A stretch of 64,000 nucleotides of DNA from Capniomyces stellatus. Taxonomy: Eukaryota > Kickxellomycota > Harpellomycetes > Harpellales > Legeriomycetaceae. Positions 15,801 to 25,142 of this stretch are shown here, piece after piece. Positions within the stretch are counted from its first letter, which is position 1; the number at the start of each line of letters is the position of its first letter. Under the pieces are notes generated by a model that worked only from the letters and a program-made list of their open reading frames with translations, searched no databases and was not told where the DNA came from. Where the stretch lies: positions 722,514 to 786,513 of the forward strand of contig LUVW01000004.1 of assembly GCA_001661515.1 (NCBI GenBank). Reading direction: 5' to 3'. The translations under genes and the position numbers were made by a program.

Positions 15801-16458
15801 CACAAACAACTTGGCGGCCGCAGAGTCAGATCTTGGAGTAAACCCAGGAGTGCGAAGCGGCTTAGACATAAATGGAGCTGCAGCAAGAAACATGGGGCTT
15901 ATTAGACCTGTGAGGGTGCCTACAAAAGATGGAATTGAAATTGGCAGTGGTTTTTTCAGAATTGGCGGAGAAAAATCAGGACAAGTAGAAAACCAACAAC
16001 AGCAACAACAGCCCGAAGCTGAGCAAAAGTATAGTGTTAAGGATATTGTACTGGGAATTCTCAAGGACAAAGCTCCTGAAAATGTAAACTCTATAGTTGG
16101 GTATATCAAGTCAAGTCTTCCCATTGATATAGACGCCAAACTGGCAAAGCACATAGGTCAGGTAGAACAACGGCCATACAGCAACATTATAAAAGACATT
16201 CTAAACGGGAGTGTACCAGATGAATATCGATCCAAACTCCATCAAATGATTACCAAAGAGCTTCCAACTGGGTTCAGCAAACTTTTATCTGACTTGGTAG
16301 ACAACAAGCTGCCCGGGTTAGTTGAGCAGTTCCTAATCGTTGTGATAAATGGCAAGATCTCGCCCGCTGCGAGTAGCATCATTGAGGATTTGCTAAACAA
16401 TAAAACAACCGAGCAGAGCAAGGCTATGTTGTCTAAAATCTTGGATCAAAGCTCTTAG
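12871..16458 (+). CDS. NLYTGF-module repeat protein B (unknown function)
   Basis: A 1195-residue single-exon paralog of the gene at 1840. Residues 1-150 share NLYTGF, the FNIGSLYIDTI segment and VQCDENVVVITQKFG with protein A. A long Ser/Thr/Lys/Arg-rich middle follows, with lysine-rich KSGTKKRTK-type repeats at about residues 490-560 and repeated TVTKT stretches. There are two RKR-type dibasic sites (near 15106 and 15230) that look like Kex2 processing sites. An acidic stretch follows at about 830-985. The last 145 residues match the C-terminal module of protein A without gaps over 51 positions, including DLV..K.P and SP motifs. No signal peptide is visible at the conserved N terminus, which is odd given the Kex2-like sites. 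The function is unknown. Confidence 0.8.
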   Translation: MESGTTNLYTGFANPLSNLITLRPVGLQNEKLFIGSGLPKSSDLKVKFNIGSLYIDTIAEQFNTIHILDSNHNPQPKEQSPNYKIYPITTNLNSYKVQCDENVVVITQKFGFYGPSDFSPNAIQDFLTDLSNIGQSLNCESIIPINIEPSTNIPETTPTPLENLTNFIKRENKHDEDPQDLNQEPDGVQKESPHLRQASIPKSIGARASTSRVSSPTQKPTVINTTLSRKSTSKRRPTQTQTHRSPPKPANIPVLNGVGVSRTTKGNVQFIVLQKTITNTVKIKVTNGDIVDQIKPDAAGLTAVITTSTRRASLTDPAKITVKESLFSITLKMPSITPKPTPKTVVRSKVILFISTVARGSGKALPTPTRPTENNSDVQTILSRSLIATTTLSSPKTKFEVITLTENVTETESVAILLNKKPTSSRDSIHMPTVTGSGARPNTASRNAIIRPSSIKTKTVVKTEYTKTVTKLVGRSSTHNTVKSRTIKVSNKIKTRTKSGTKKRTKTRTKTINKSGTKRRTKSGTKTSTKAGTKKRKSRSVSVKTSRPKSTKRRRPKSNSAKRTSSRGLNVSRTNKKTITVTKTVTKTGGKNSRAKTVQSRTAIVAKPITKVVTRKKTSLKKVTRPVTITRTRTRTRTRPISLITLVNAAPTQPLGSLPGGNIQLSRGFVISSSDSQTRTVTLTKTFTNTVKKFVVLTTYAPVNRMLSIGGGASLNAYPPVIKTKTLSSTTIYGNKDEYESTPKLRKRDLFSLPTKTVNDSTSDNPNEPGNLFVKKDSDGTERGLLRKRAECDPNESTTTVTRTTRVVVNVRTRGGAKPTDYTNIDYYCDEEEEEEKNNLDYASRPKGEKSFTVTYDKDNENYLEKIMKEVYKRNMLNVCSVVVDNDSSSCQGEDCSSTSTDTTATADPISTDEDGASIYPGSEEPEEESEIIPAEETEAAPTEEAEPVDLANEAEPTDGEPPLTDPAEEAVPADANTNNLAAAESDLGVNPGVRSGLDINGAAARNMGLIRPVRVPTKDGIEIGSGFFRIGGEKSGQVENQQQQQQPEAEQKYSVKDIVLGILKDKAPENVNSIVGYIKSSLPIDIDAKLAKHIGQVEQRPYSNIIKDILNGSVPDEYRSKLHQMITKELPTGFSKLLSDLVDNKLPGLVEQFLIVVINGKISPAASSIIEDLLNNKTTEQSKAMLSKILDQSS
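14341..14520 (+). repeat. Lys/Thr-rich coding repeats
   Basis: Imperfect short repeats encode KSGTKKRTK and KTRTK variants, producing a strongly basic stretch in the middle of protein B that contrasts with the acidic stretch downstream. Confidence 0.7.
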
Positions 16459-17780
16459 ATCTGACTGACAGCATCAAGCTCTAGTTTTACTGTATCCCAA
16501 TTATATTTTACTTTTGTGTATTTAGGCATCACTTTTTTTTTGTTTATTTCCAACATTATTTACATATATCAATTTACAACTTTGTTTTCATTATCTAAAG
16601 TGCACCAGTTACTTTTGAATTGATTTTAACATACAAAGTATTACAAAGTATTACAAAGTCGACTTTACAATTCTCAAACTCCAACAATATATGCTAGCTT
16701 GACAAGAGTTGCTGCATTTTCAAAAACCTGAATGTATTTTTTAGAGTTTATACAAAACGTTTTCTCATCAATTACACTCTTTTAATTTTTCTAATAGTTA
16801 AATCTTTTTTATATATTTATTAATAAAAAAAAGCTACAATCGCTTGTGTTGTTAAATTCATACTTTAATCCCAACACGGATTGTTTTCCTTCGAGCTGCC
16901 AGCTCAAAATGAATGGGTTACTACGAATTATTAGTATCAGCGAGTATCCAAAGTGAAATTAAAGGGTTTCCCAGTGTTGGTTTCTATTTTTTTTTACTTT
17001 GAAAGTAATAATAGAAAATCATTTCCAAACTTGTGAATATCAAAAAGGAGTTCCATGTAGTCGAATGGATATGGAAATATGTCCCTGTTTATACATGCAA
17101 CCAAATGTTACACATATCGCCAATCATTAAAAAGATAAAAAAAAAAACACAGCTCTCCAAGTGTATTGTGCTTGTTTACATCCCAGCTATATCTATGTCT
17201 CAATGCTAGCATTTAGTTGGCATTTAGCTGTTGATTATTTATAGCTACGAGTGTTTATTTTTTTATTTTTTTGGAGTTAGAGACAATAAAGCGTCAAGGA
17301 CAGAGAGCAATGATTTAGTTTCAGCCAAAATTATGGTTTGACTCTCGGTCTATATAAACGAATAGATTATTGGATATGTATGTGTGTTAGGGAAGCTGCG
17401 TTGGTATCATCGAGGTTGTTTTTTCTATTGTTGGGTATTTATATACGATGGCTAGTGATGCGATGTGAATCCTGGATAGCCTGGGTTGGTTCAAAAGTCA
17501 ATCAAATCAAGCGAATCAGCAACAATCAGAACAACTCAAACTACGCAAATACCAAACTATTGTAAACACAAGACTGGTTTGCTGTGGCTAAACTTTTTAC
17601 TAATTAAATACAATAAGTTCAGTGCTATGAAAATAGTTGATTGACAATAAGTAAAAACTAGATTTAACAATAAGAGCAAGTAACGTTTGCAACCGAGTTA
17701 AATGGAACAAAGACTATCGAATAGGCATAGTGAGACTCGGTTCAATGTAAATGTAGTGTTCATTTTGAACAAATGTGCGT

Positions 17781-17865
17781 TTTTGTTTTTATTTTGTTTT
17801 TATTTTGTTTTTATTTTGTTTTTATTTTGTTTTATTTTGATTTTGATTTTGTTTTGTTTAGATTT
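17781..17865. repeat. 11-bp TTTTTATTTTG tandem array
   Basis: Several near-perfect tandem copies of an 11-bp T-rich unit, degenerating at the 3' side. Confidence 0.75.
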
Positions 17866-18247
17866 TTGTTGGTATACTATTCAAATAACAATAGACATGC
17901 TGATAGGGACTACCGTTTTGTGCGCAAGTTGGTTAAATAAGCGAAATATATTTTCTGATTGTTTTTTCTGTTTGTGAATTCAAATAGAAAAATATCGTTC
18001 GTAAAAACAATCTAGAAAGGAGTCAGTAGTTGTATTACATTACCAAATATTCTTAACCGGCTAAAAATATATATAGTACAATACGCACAACATTGGCGCA
18101 TTTCCACAAGCATTCAAATGCAAGGTTGTATCGTTGTAGAAAAGGGCATGTAGACTGTTTTTGTTTTCAGATTTGTTATTTAAGTGTTCGACTAGACCTT
18201 TACTTGGCCAATTTATTTCAAACAACTGCACCAAGCTTCAACGCAAT

Positions 18248-18352
18248 CCCAAACCCTAAACCCCAAACCCCAAACCCCAAACCCCAAACTCTAAACTCTA
18301 AACTCTAAACTCTAAATCCCAAACCCTAAACCCTAAACCCTAAACCCTAAAC
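18248..18352. repeat. interstitial CCCTAAA/CCCCAAA/CTCTAAA telomere-like array
   Basis: About 15 consecutive 7-mers in blocks: CCCTAAA, then four CCCCAAA, then about five CTCTAAA, then CCCAAA-type and four CCCTAAA. The 7-base period is preserved throughout. CCCTAAA is the complement of the Arabidopsis-type telomere unit TTTAGGG. The array lies inside gene-bearing sequence, so it is interstitial here. Confidence 0.85.
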
Positions 18353-18641
18353 TTAACTTAATTTGTACTAATTTAAAGGCATCGAAGCGATCATCAGTAT
18401 TAAAGATTACTTGTTTATAGGAATTCTCATTAAATCCCATCCAAGCGTCCTTTTTTCTCTCTTTCAAAGATATCTCTAGTTGTATCCTTAAAGCAGACTC
18501 ATACCTATATTTATATTAATAACTATATTTAAATTTAGACATACACCAGTATTATACTTGAAGAATCTTTAGCTTTGGGTGATTGAGCAGCAAGGTCAAT
18601 AAGAAGAGTAACCCTAAAAAATACCCGCCAACAAATAGAAA

Positions 18642-21209
18642 ATGATTTTACTGAGAGTAAACGCTTTATGGCCATTAATATTAGTCATTTCAAGGCTGGG
18701 TGTTGCGTCGGGAAAAGATATTGTATCCTTGGATGTATCATACGTGGCAAAGCAGTTGGGATTGGAAAACCTTTCAGGTCAGAATATAGCCAACTCAGCA
18801 AATAGCAATAGCGAGTTTGGTAGATGTTTTTCTTTGGAGAGTTCAAAATACTGTGGCCAAAGCTTTGGGCGCTACTCGTTGCCAGTGTATGATTTGACAG
18901 ACGCCCCAATTATGACTATAACTGATTTCGATAACATTATTTCACGATACTTTAACTCTACGCAGGAGAATAGTATCCTAGAAAGTGTGTTTGGGTGCGG
19001 TAACCTAAAAGGAATCCAGAAGCCAGTAAAAAGAGCCGGTTTTATATGCAGGGGGCTGCTTGGAACAGAAAAGGCAAAGAGATGCAATGGCAACAAAGAG
19101 ACACCGCCTATATGCAAAAAAGCGTGCGACGAGTATGTGGACGATTGGAGAAAGGCCATTACAGGCAGCAAACAGTGTGAGACCAACGTCAACTTGTACA
19201 ACGTATTTGACGAGCTTTCGGATGTCTGTTCTACCGAGGCATACAGTGGCGTAAATCACGATACATGTTTAGCGCTGAGCAGTTTAATAGGCGGAAGCTG
19301 CGGTAATTATCAATACATTTAGATATAAACGCGATCATAATGGATGTGTACCTCGTTAACCAAACCGGGATGTTGTTTGTTTGGCCAAAACGGGTTAATA
19401 ACGAGCCGTTTAAAACTAACTAGCTGTTTGATTGTAATGTTTAATTAAATAGAAGAGAGGTATGGCGACGTTAAATCGTTGTGCGAGTTTTGCCAAGCGA
19501 CACCGCTAGATCAATGCTGTTTTGGAGAAAAAGCTTTGGCTAGCTGTCAATTTAATTCAGGCAGATCAAGCACTTTGGTCAAGGATATAGTGATAGTAGT
19601 TTTGTCAGGCTTTGTATTGGTTTTGGTTGCACTGCTAGTGCTGTATGTCAGAAGAAGAAAGGCAAAAAGCGCAGCACAAATGAATGATAGTAACGACAAT
19701 GGAGATGGAGGTGACTTTGATGAATACAAGCACAAGTACCATCTAAGTATGGACTATGAGCCTGTGTCCAAAGCTGAAGATGAGAGTGAGCCAACTGGGC
19801 AAGAGAGTAGCATAACTGTCACAGAGGTCAAAGATGTGCTATATATAAAACCTCAGCAAATCGAAGATGGCTTGATAGACAAGAAGAGTAAAAGAGTGAG
19901 TCAAAAAAGTGCAAGGTTGTCTAAACTGGGGCCTATCCATTTGTTGCCGTCAGTAAGTATGAGTTCAGCAATAAATGAGATTAAAAATGTAGGGAATTTA
20001 TATGACCTGAAGAAGATAGAGGCTGAAGAGATGGAAAAAGAACAGAATAGCAGGGAAATTAAAGAATTGGAAGAGGATACAAAGCAGGCCAATTCAGCGG
20101 GCATGATGCTAAACAGCATAATCAATTTCTTTGATTTGGGGTCAGATGGAGCAGGTAAAGACCTCTCGTTTGGTGATTCCAAGAAAGATATTGATTTGGA
20201 CAAAAAAGCCAGCAAACATGCGGTCAAGAAAGTCAACAGAGCGAGATCCAAAAGCACTAGCAAATCAAAAAACATCAAAAAGACAAAAAGCACGAGCAGA
20301 ATAAAAAATATCAGAAGGAGCAAAATAAATGATTTAGAGAAAAAGGATAGTATAAAGAAAGTAGATGAGGTTAAAATGACAAACAACGAGAGAAGACTTA
20401 GTAACATAAAAGCTTTAAATGCAAACAAGAAGAAAAAGAGCAAAAAAACATTCCATGGCACCAAAGAAATTGGCAGTGGTAAATCAAATCAAGAAAGTCA
20501 GGAGAGTCAGAAGAGTCAATACAGTCAGGAGAGTCAAGATAGCCAGGATAGCCAAGATAGCCAGGATAGCCAAGGTATTCAAGATACTCAGGATAGTCAA
20601 GATGGTCGGAGTAGTCAGGAGAACAGGATCGATGCAAAAAACGAAGGCACCGAGTATGAGTTTGTTGAAAAATATAAAAAAAGGGAAAGTCTTAGTGGCA
20701 TGTATGAGGAAAGAGGTATAGATAAGGAAGTGAGTTCAATGGTGACCCCTAGGCTAGGAAATAGGGTCGAGTCTGCGCCAAACTCACCGATATTCACTAA
20801 TGCTAAAAACAAATACGAAAGCGCTGTTCAAGGCGATGGCACCCCAAAAGTGATAATCAACAATAACAGCGCAATCTCAGTGTCTGACTCAAGTTCATCA
20901 TCTAGTTTAGACCTAAGCTCAAGTAATAGTTCTAGCGAGGAGGATGAAAACGAGGGTGATGGCGAGAGCGAAAGCGGGGGTGAGGAGGATTATAACTGGT
21001 CCTATGATTGTGCAAATAAAGTGTTCAAGGCTGTTTATACATACGTGCCTAAAGAAAGTGATGAGCTTTTATTGAAGCTAAGCGATGAAGTAAAAATAGT
21101 AAAGGTCTTTACAGATGGGTGGGCGTTAGCTGAACATTTAAGGAGCGGGAAATCAGGCGTAGTGCCAATGGTTTGCCTAGAGATGTGTAAAGATATATCC
21201 AGTCAATAA
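18642..21209 (+). CDS. type I membrane protein with Cys-rich ectodomain and C-terminal SH3 domain
   Basis: Predicted exons are 18642-19302 and 19453-21209 (intron GTAATT...TAG, phase 1), giving 805 residues. A signal peptide spans about residues 1-24. A Cys-rich ectodomain of about 235 residues carries ICKKACDEYVDDW and CEFCQATPLDQCCFG segments. One membrane span (about 262-288, DIVIVVLSGFVLVLVALLVLY) is followed by RRRKAK as a stop-transfer signal. The cytoplasmic tail has a basic KSTSKSKNIKKTK region, a Ser-Gln-Asp/Glu repeat, an acidic Ser stretch, and a terminal SH3 domain with AVYTYVPKESDELLLKLSDEV and DGWA motifs. Early-diverging fungi carry many proteins with this layout, and yeast Fus1 is analogous. 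A role linking the cell surface to cortical actin or signalling is inferred. An acceptor at 19455 would shorten exon 2 by one codon. Confidence 0.88.
20490..20630 (+). repeat. Ser-Gln-(Glu/Asp) coding repeat
   Basis: A 9-bp unit (agtcaggaN / agccaagat) repeats about 12 times and encodes SQE/SQD triplets in the cytoplasmic tail of the SH3 membrane protein. SQ pairs match the minimal target of ATM/Tel1-type kinases, but here they are more likely a low-complexity linker. Confidence 0.75.
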
Positions 21210-21712
21210 AGGCGGTGGTGGTAAATTATAGTAACAATGTGCTTTATAATTTAATTTCTGAATACTTAGAGTAAAAGCTAAATGAAAAAAAAAAAATTTG
21301 ATAAAATATACGTTTCAATAGTTTTATAGCGACAATAATAATAGTAATAATAATGGTAGTTGTAATATATAAAAAATGCGGCAGATTAAACCAAAAAAAA
21401 AAAAAAAAAAAAAAAAACAAATAAGCCAAGTAAATAAATTAATACCAAATTTGAATCGGTAACATTGATAAGTGAATTAAATTGGATCAATATTTTTCAC
21501 TAAAAGTTTTTCTTTTTATTCTATTTTTTTTATTGAAATTTCATATTTTTAATTTGCTCTATTTTCTTTTAAAATTACAGAGTTAAAGCAAGTAATCAGC
21601 ACTATCAACCCGGCTAGACTAATACTTTTTGGGTTTCTCGTCAACAGAAGGTTTATATTTGGATAATTGGTGTTGTTGTAGTGTTTCAAGTTCAATTCAG
21701 ATAGGAATTAAG
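21210..21712. other. intergenic with A-run
   Basis: No gene seen. It contains a poly-A run at about 21394-21417. The frame of the next gene is open back to 21629 but has no ATG before 21713. Confidence 0.6.
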
Positions 21713-24613
21713 ATGATTTGGAGGTTGGGGTTGAATTCAAAAGTGTTTAGAGGAACAAATCCAATAGCGAGTTCGGAATATGCAAAATATAGCAAGTGTG
21801 GGTATGTAAACAGGTTAAGGTATAGGGATATCCACACCTTGGGTAAACTAGCGATAAAACAGAGTGAAAAAAAGCCAGCTTGTGTGATTGGCAATGGCAT
21901 TTGCAGAGGATATGAATGCCAGAGACGTCTAATGGGATTGGGAGTGAGGGGCAAGTATATATGCACAGAAAGCAGGAAGCCAGTGAAGCACGATTTAACG
22001 ACGAAAGGGAAGCCGGGTGGCAAACCGATACTGTTTGATATCGATGTCTATGACATATACTACGAGCCATGCGAGAAATTTTTTAAGTTTTGGATAGAGT
22101 ATTTGAAATGCGAAGAAGAAAATAGTAAGATTTTACAAACTCACAAAAGCGAAAACAAGTTTACAAAGACCGAATACCAAATGTTGAGAGAGTACTTTAT
22201 GAAAGACAACGATGTGGACGGCAAGTTTTTGAAATATCTTAAAAAGGCAAATCAGAGGTCTATAGCAAAAATGAACACGGATATGGCAAGAACATCCAGA
22301 AATGCTGAAGGAGCTTTAGAGGGGAGATACAGTGGTGGGATGGCTAAGGCTTACTGCCTGCAGGAACTTAAAGTGGTGTTGGAGTTGTACATATTGATAG
22401 TTAAAGATAATAGAGAGTATATGGAGATGATTGATAAGAAAGAATGGCTCAAGGCAGTTCTTGATATTGGCAAAATTCAAGGAAATGCAAAGATTTACAA
22501 AGATTATATTGATACAATGATTCATAATAACAAAAAGATCCAAGATCCCAAACTGGCGAGTTATTTCATAAATATGTACAACAGTATCAAGCTTAAAATA
22601 CGCGGACAGACATCAGAAGCAGGGTACAAACATGGAGTAAAAAGGAACGGGCTTCAAAAAATCAGCAAAGCAAAGAAAAAGGCCAACAAAATGGCGAAGG
22701 AGGAATTTGGAGGAATAGAGTGGGTCAGCAACAATGATTTGTATAGACTGATTGTTGATGAAAAGGATTTGGTCAAGTCGTTAAAAGTAAAAGAGTATTC
22801 AGATATGCTGTCCACGTTTATAGTTAATATGCGAGACAATGACAAGTTGGAGAAGGTGAGCGAATTACTGAAAAGGGGGATGTATATGGAGGATACCGAA
22901 TACAAAAGCAAAGAGGCGATAAAAGACTTTGTAGGAATGTTGATATACAAAAGCAACGAGTTGTCCAAGCAAAAGAAGATGGAGTATCTAGTGAAGTATT
23001 GGTACCTGTTGATTAGAGAGGTTGTGGGAATAGAGGTGATATACTTGATTAAAACCAACAGACTGAATAGAGAAGGCGGAACTGATTTGAACCAGTACAA
23101 TAAATATTTGTCGTTTTCAATGTACATGTGCACAAACGAGTTCTACAATAGGCAGAAAGCAGACTTGATGGAGATGATGATGAGGAATATAATCAGAAAC
23201 AAAGAGTGGAATATGGCGGCGTTTTACTTTTCAAAGCTAATGCCGCAGTTAAGCTATAAGATGTGCGAGATGGCATTGAGTATGCTGGCCACAGAGCTGG
23301 TAAAGTCTGGCGATATTGATAGGCAGGTGAGCCAGTTTTTGGAGAATTTCCAGCAATTTAAGACATTCAGAGAGAGCCAAAGAAAGCACCAGATTGGCGG
23401 CGAAGAGAGCAGCACGCAGCAGTACAACAACACTGGGTTCCAGCTGGACCACTCGAGTTTGGACTCTTATAGGGGGTTAACAACAGTTGTTTCGCTGTTT
23501 TCCAAAATCAAAGGACTAAACTACATGAAGCAGGTATTTAGCACAGTAACAGAATACTGCCTATTAAACTGTGCTGATGTGATTTCCAAGATGGTGTTTG
23601 AGATGGTGAAGCAGATAAGAAAAACCAAAAACAGCACAAGAATGCTGGACTTGCAGGCTGTTTCGTTTATGCTGGACCAGCTAGAGACCAAAATAGGCCC
23701 TGAACTGAGGTCGGACACGTATGTGGTGTTTTTCACGCTGCTGCTAAGAGAAGTAAGGATCAGGCGGGACGAAAACATTTTGTTGCTAGAGTTTGAAAGA
23801 CGCAAACGGCCCATTCCAATTCTGCTGAAAAGCAAGTTCTTTTTGATGCTGGAGTCCAGAAACGAGCACTTGAATGGGTTCAATTATTGTCTGTCGGTTG
23901 TCAATTTGATGAAAGCAGAGGACTTTGATGGCATTTTCATTTCGAATGGATTTTCAACCAATCAAAACTACAGCTATAGCGACAACAGCAACAAATCGGT
24001 CAAAGAAATAAACGCATTCACAGCAATCTTTGACTACTTTGGTCGCTTGCACAGAATCGATATATTACTATACTTGTTCAAATACCTTGTCATTTACTCT
24101 CTGAACTCGGGAAGCCTGGTTAACCCGTACCTGTTCAAGGCATTCTGTGCTATTTTCTTTGACAGCATACCAAAAAACATGCATATCACGCCCCCAGAGA
24201 TCTCTGCCATCTACAACACATTCAACAACATCTCAGTGTACCTGAACAGCCAGCTCGCCCTACTTCAGCATAATTCTATTATGGATCCAATAAATTTTGA
24301 CCTGAACTTTAATGCGATCAATGCCTACATCCAAGCGCTATCAAACAGCTCCTGCTTATTCTATGCTGTAAACGAATCTCTCTTCAATTTACCAATGAAT
24401 ACAAACTTCAAGCCAGATATCTCCACCTTTGTCGCACTAACCAGACCAATATCCGAGAGCATAGAAAGCTACAACGATATACATCATGTACTGCTGAAAT
24501 TTGTTGTAACCCACTTTTATAAACGCAAACTTGTTGATTTTTCAATGTCTTTCAGCAACGTCAAGCTTCATCCTCATGTTGTCAGGCTGATTGATCAAAT
24601 GACTTTTCCGTAG
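21713..24613 (+). CDS. large helical protein, probably mitochondrial, unrecognised
   Basis: A 966-residue single-exon protein. The N terminus from the first ATG (MIWRLGLNSKVFRG, then further Arg/Lys, Ser and Tyr with few acidic residues) looks like a mitochondrial presequence. The rest is rich in Lys, Leu, Met, Asn and Tyr, with many amphipathic helix-like segments (for example about residues 480-600), and no transmembrane span. Size, composition and presequence resemble fast-evolving fungal mitochondrial RNA factors of the pentatricopeptide (PPR/Pet309/Ccm1) kind, but I cannot point to clean 35-residue repeats, so this is only a hypothesis. On the sense strand the 5' third is purine-rich and the 3' third is C/T-rich. 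Confidence 0.75.
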   Translation: MIWRLGLNSKVFRGTNPIASSEYAKYSKCGYVNRLRYRDIHTLGKLAIKQSEKKPACVIGNGICRGYECQRRLMGLGVRGKYICTESRKPVKHDLTTKGKPGGKPILFDIDVYDIYYEPCEKFFKFWIEYLKCEEENSKILQTHKSENKFTKTEYQMLREYFMKDNDVDGKFLKYLKKANQRSIAKMNTDMARTSRNAEGALEGRYSGGMAKAYCLQELKVVLELYILIVKDNREYMEMIDKKEWLKAVLDIGKIQGNAKIYKDYIDTMIHNNKKIQDPKLASYFINMYNSIKLKIRGQTSEAGYKHGVKRNGLQKISKAKKKANKMAKEEFGGIEWVSNNDLYRLIVDEKDLVKSLKVKEYSDMLSTFIVNMRDNDKLEKVSELLKRGMYMEDTEYKSKEAIKDFVGMLIYKSNELSKQKKMEYLVKYWYLLIREVVGIEVIYLIKTNRLNREGGTDLNQYNKYLSFSMYMCTNEFYNRQKADLMEMMMRNIIRNKEWNMAAFYFSKLMPQLSYKMCEMALSMLATELVKSGDIDRQVSQFLENFQQFKTFRESQRKHQIGGEESSTQQYNNTGFQLDHSSLDSYRGLTTVVSLFSKIKGLNYMKQVFSTVTEYCLLNCADVISKMVFEMVKQIRKTKNSTRMLDLQAVSFMLDQLETKIGPELRSDTYVVFFTLLLREVRIRRDENILLLEFERRKRPIPILLKSKFFLMLESRNEHLNGFNYCLSVVNLMKAEDFDGIFISNGFSTNQNYSYSDNSNKSVKEINAFTAIFDYFGRLHRIDILLYLFKYLVIYSLNSGSLVNPYLFKAFCAIFFDSIPKNMHITPPEISAIYNTFNNISVYLNSQLALLQHNSIMDPINFDLNFNAINAYIQALSNSSCLFYAVNESLFNLPMNTNFKPDISTFVALTRPISESIESYNDIHHVLLKFVVTHFYKRKLVDFSMSFSNVKLHPHVVRLIDQMTFP

Positions 24614-25142
24614 AGCTCTGCTTCGTTACGTTTTTTGTCAACAAAAATCCTACCAGAAATCTCGCACACTCACATTCACACTCACACTCATATATATATA
24701 TATTTAGTAGATTTTTGTTTTGACACATAGTACACTCCTTTTGTGTAGTTGGCATAGTTCAAGGATTGCGCCAATATATAGACACTGTTGTTATGGTATT
24801 AAACGGTCCAAAGAAAATGAGCCGTTTTAACCAATACTGTAGTTTTATTGGCTAAATATGTTTATCAAACCATCTCTTCCAAATCAAGCTTTTATAATTT
24901 ACACCCTTGTTGTTTTTCATTCCGTTTTATTCAATGTAGTTGTATATTTTTTAAACGAGTTTAATCACAAACATTCGTATTCTGTTGCTTTTTTATAATT
25001 TTTTTTAAAAAGTGCACAAAAGGACAAAGTTCAACAATAGCAGTCTTAGACCAGCTTTACTTTTGTCAATCCAGTTTTGTGGATATGGCTGATTATGACA
25101 TTTTAAACGCTCGGATAATCGAAACAACCCAACGAAACACCA
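24614..25142. other. intergenic
   Basis: No gene seen. It contains a CACACT/CACATT then TA microsatellite at 24663-24703. An upstream ATG at 25085 opens a 31-codon frame that overlaps the next gene's start out of frame. Confidence 0.6.

Larger units (their letters stand above)
16459..18641. other. long intergenic region with telomere-like and T-rich repeats
   Basis: No supported gene. It contains three tandem copies of a short acaaagtatt-type unit near 16634-16660, an 11-bp TTTTTATTTTG array at about 17781-17865, and the CCCTAAA-type array listed separately. Short open frames here have no protein-like features. Confidence 0.6.
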
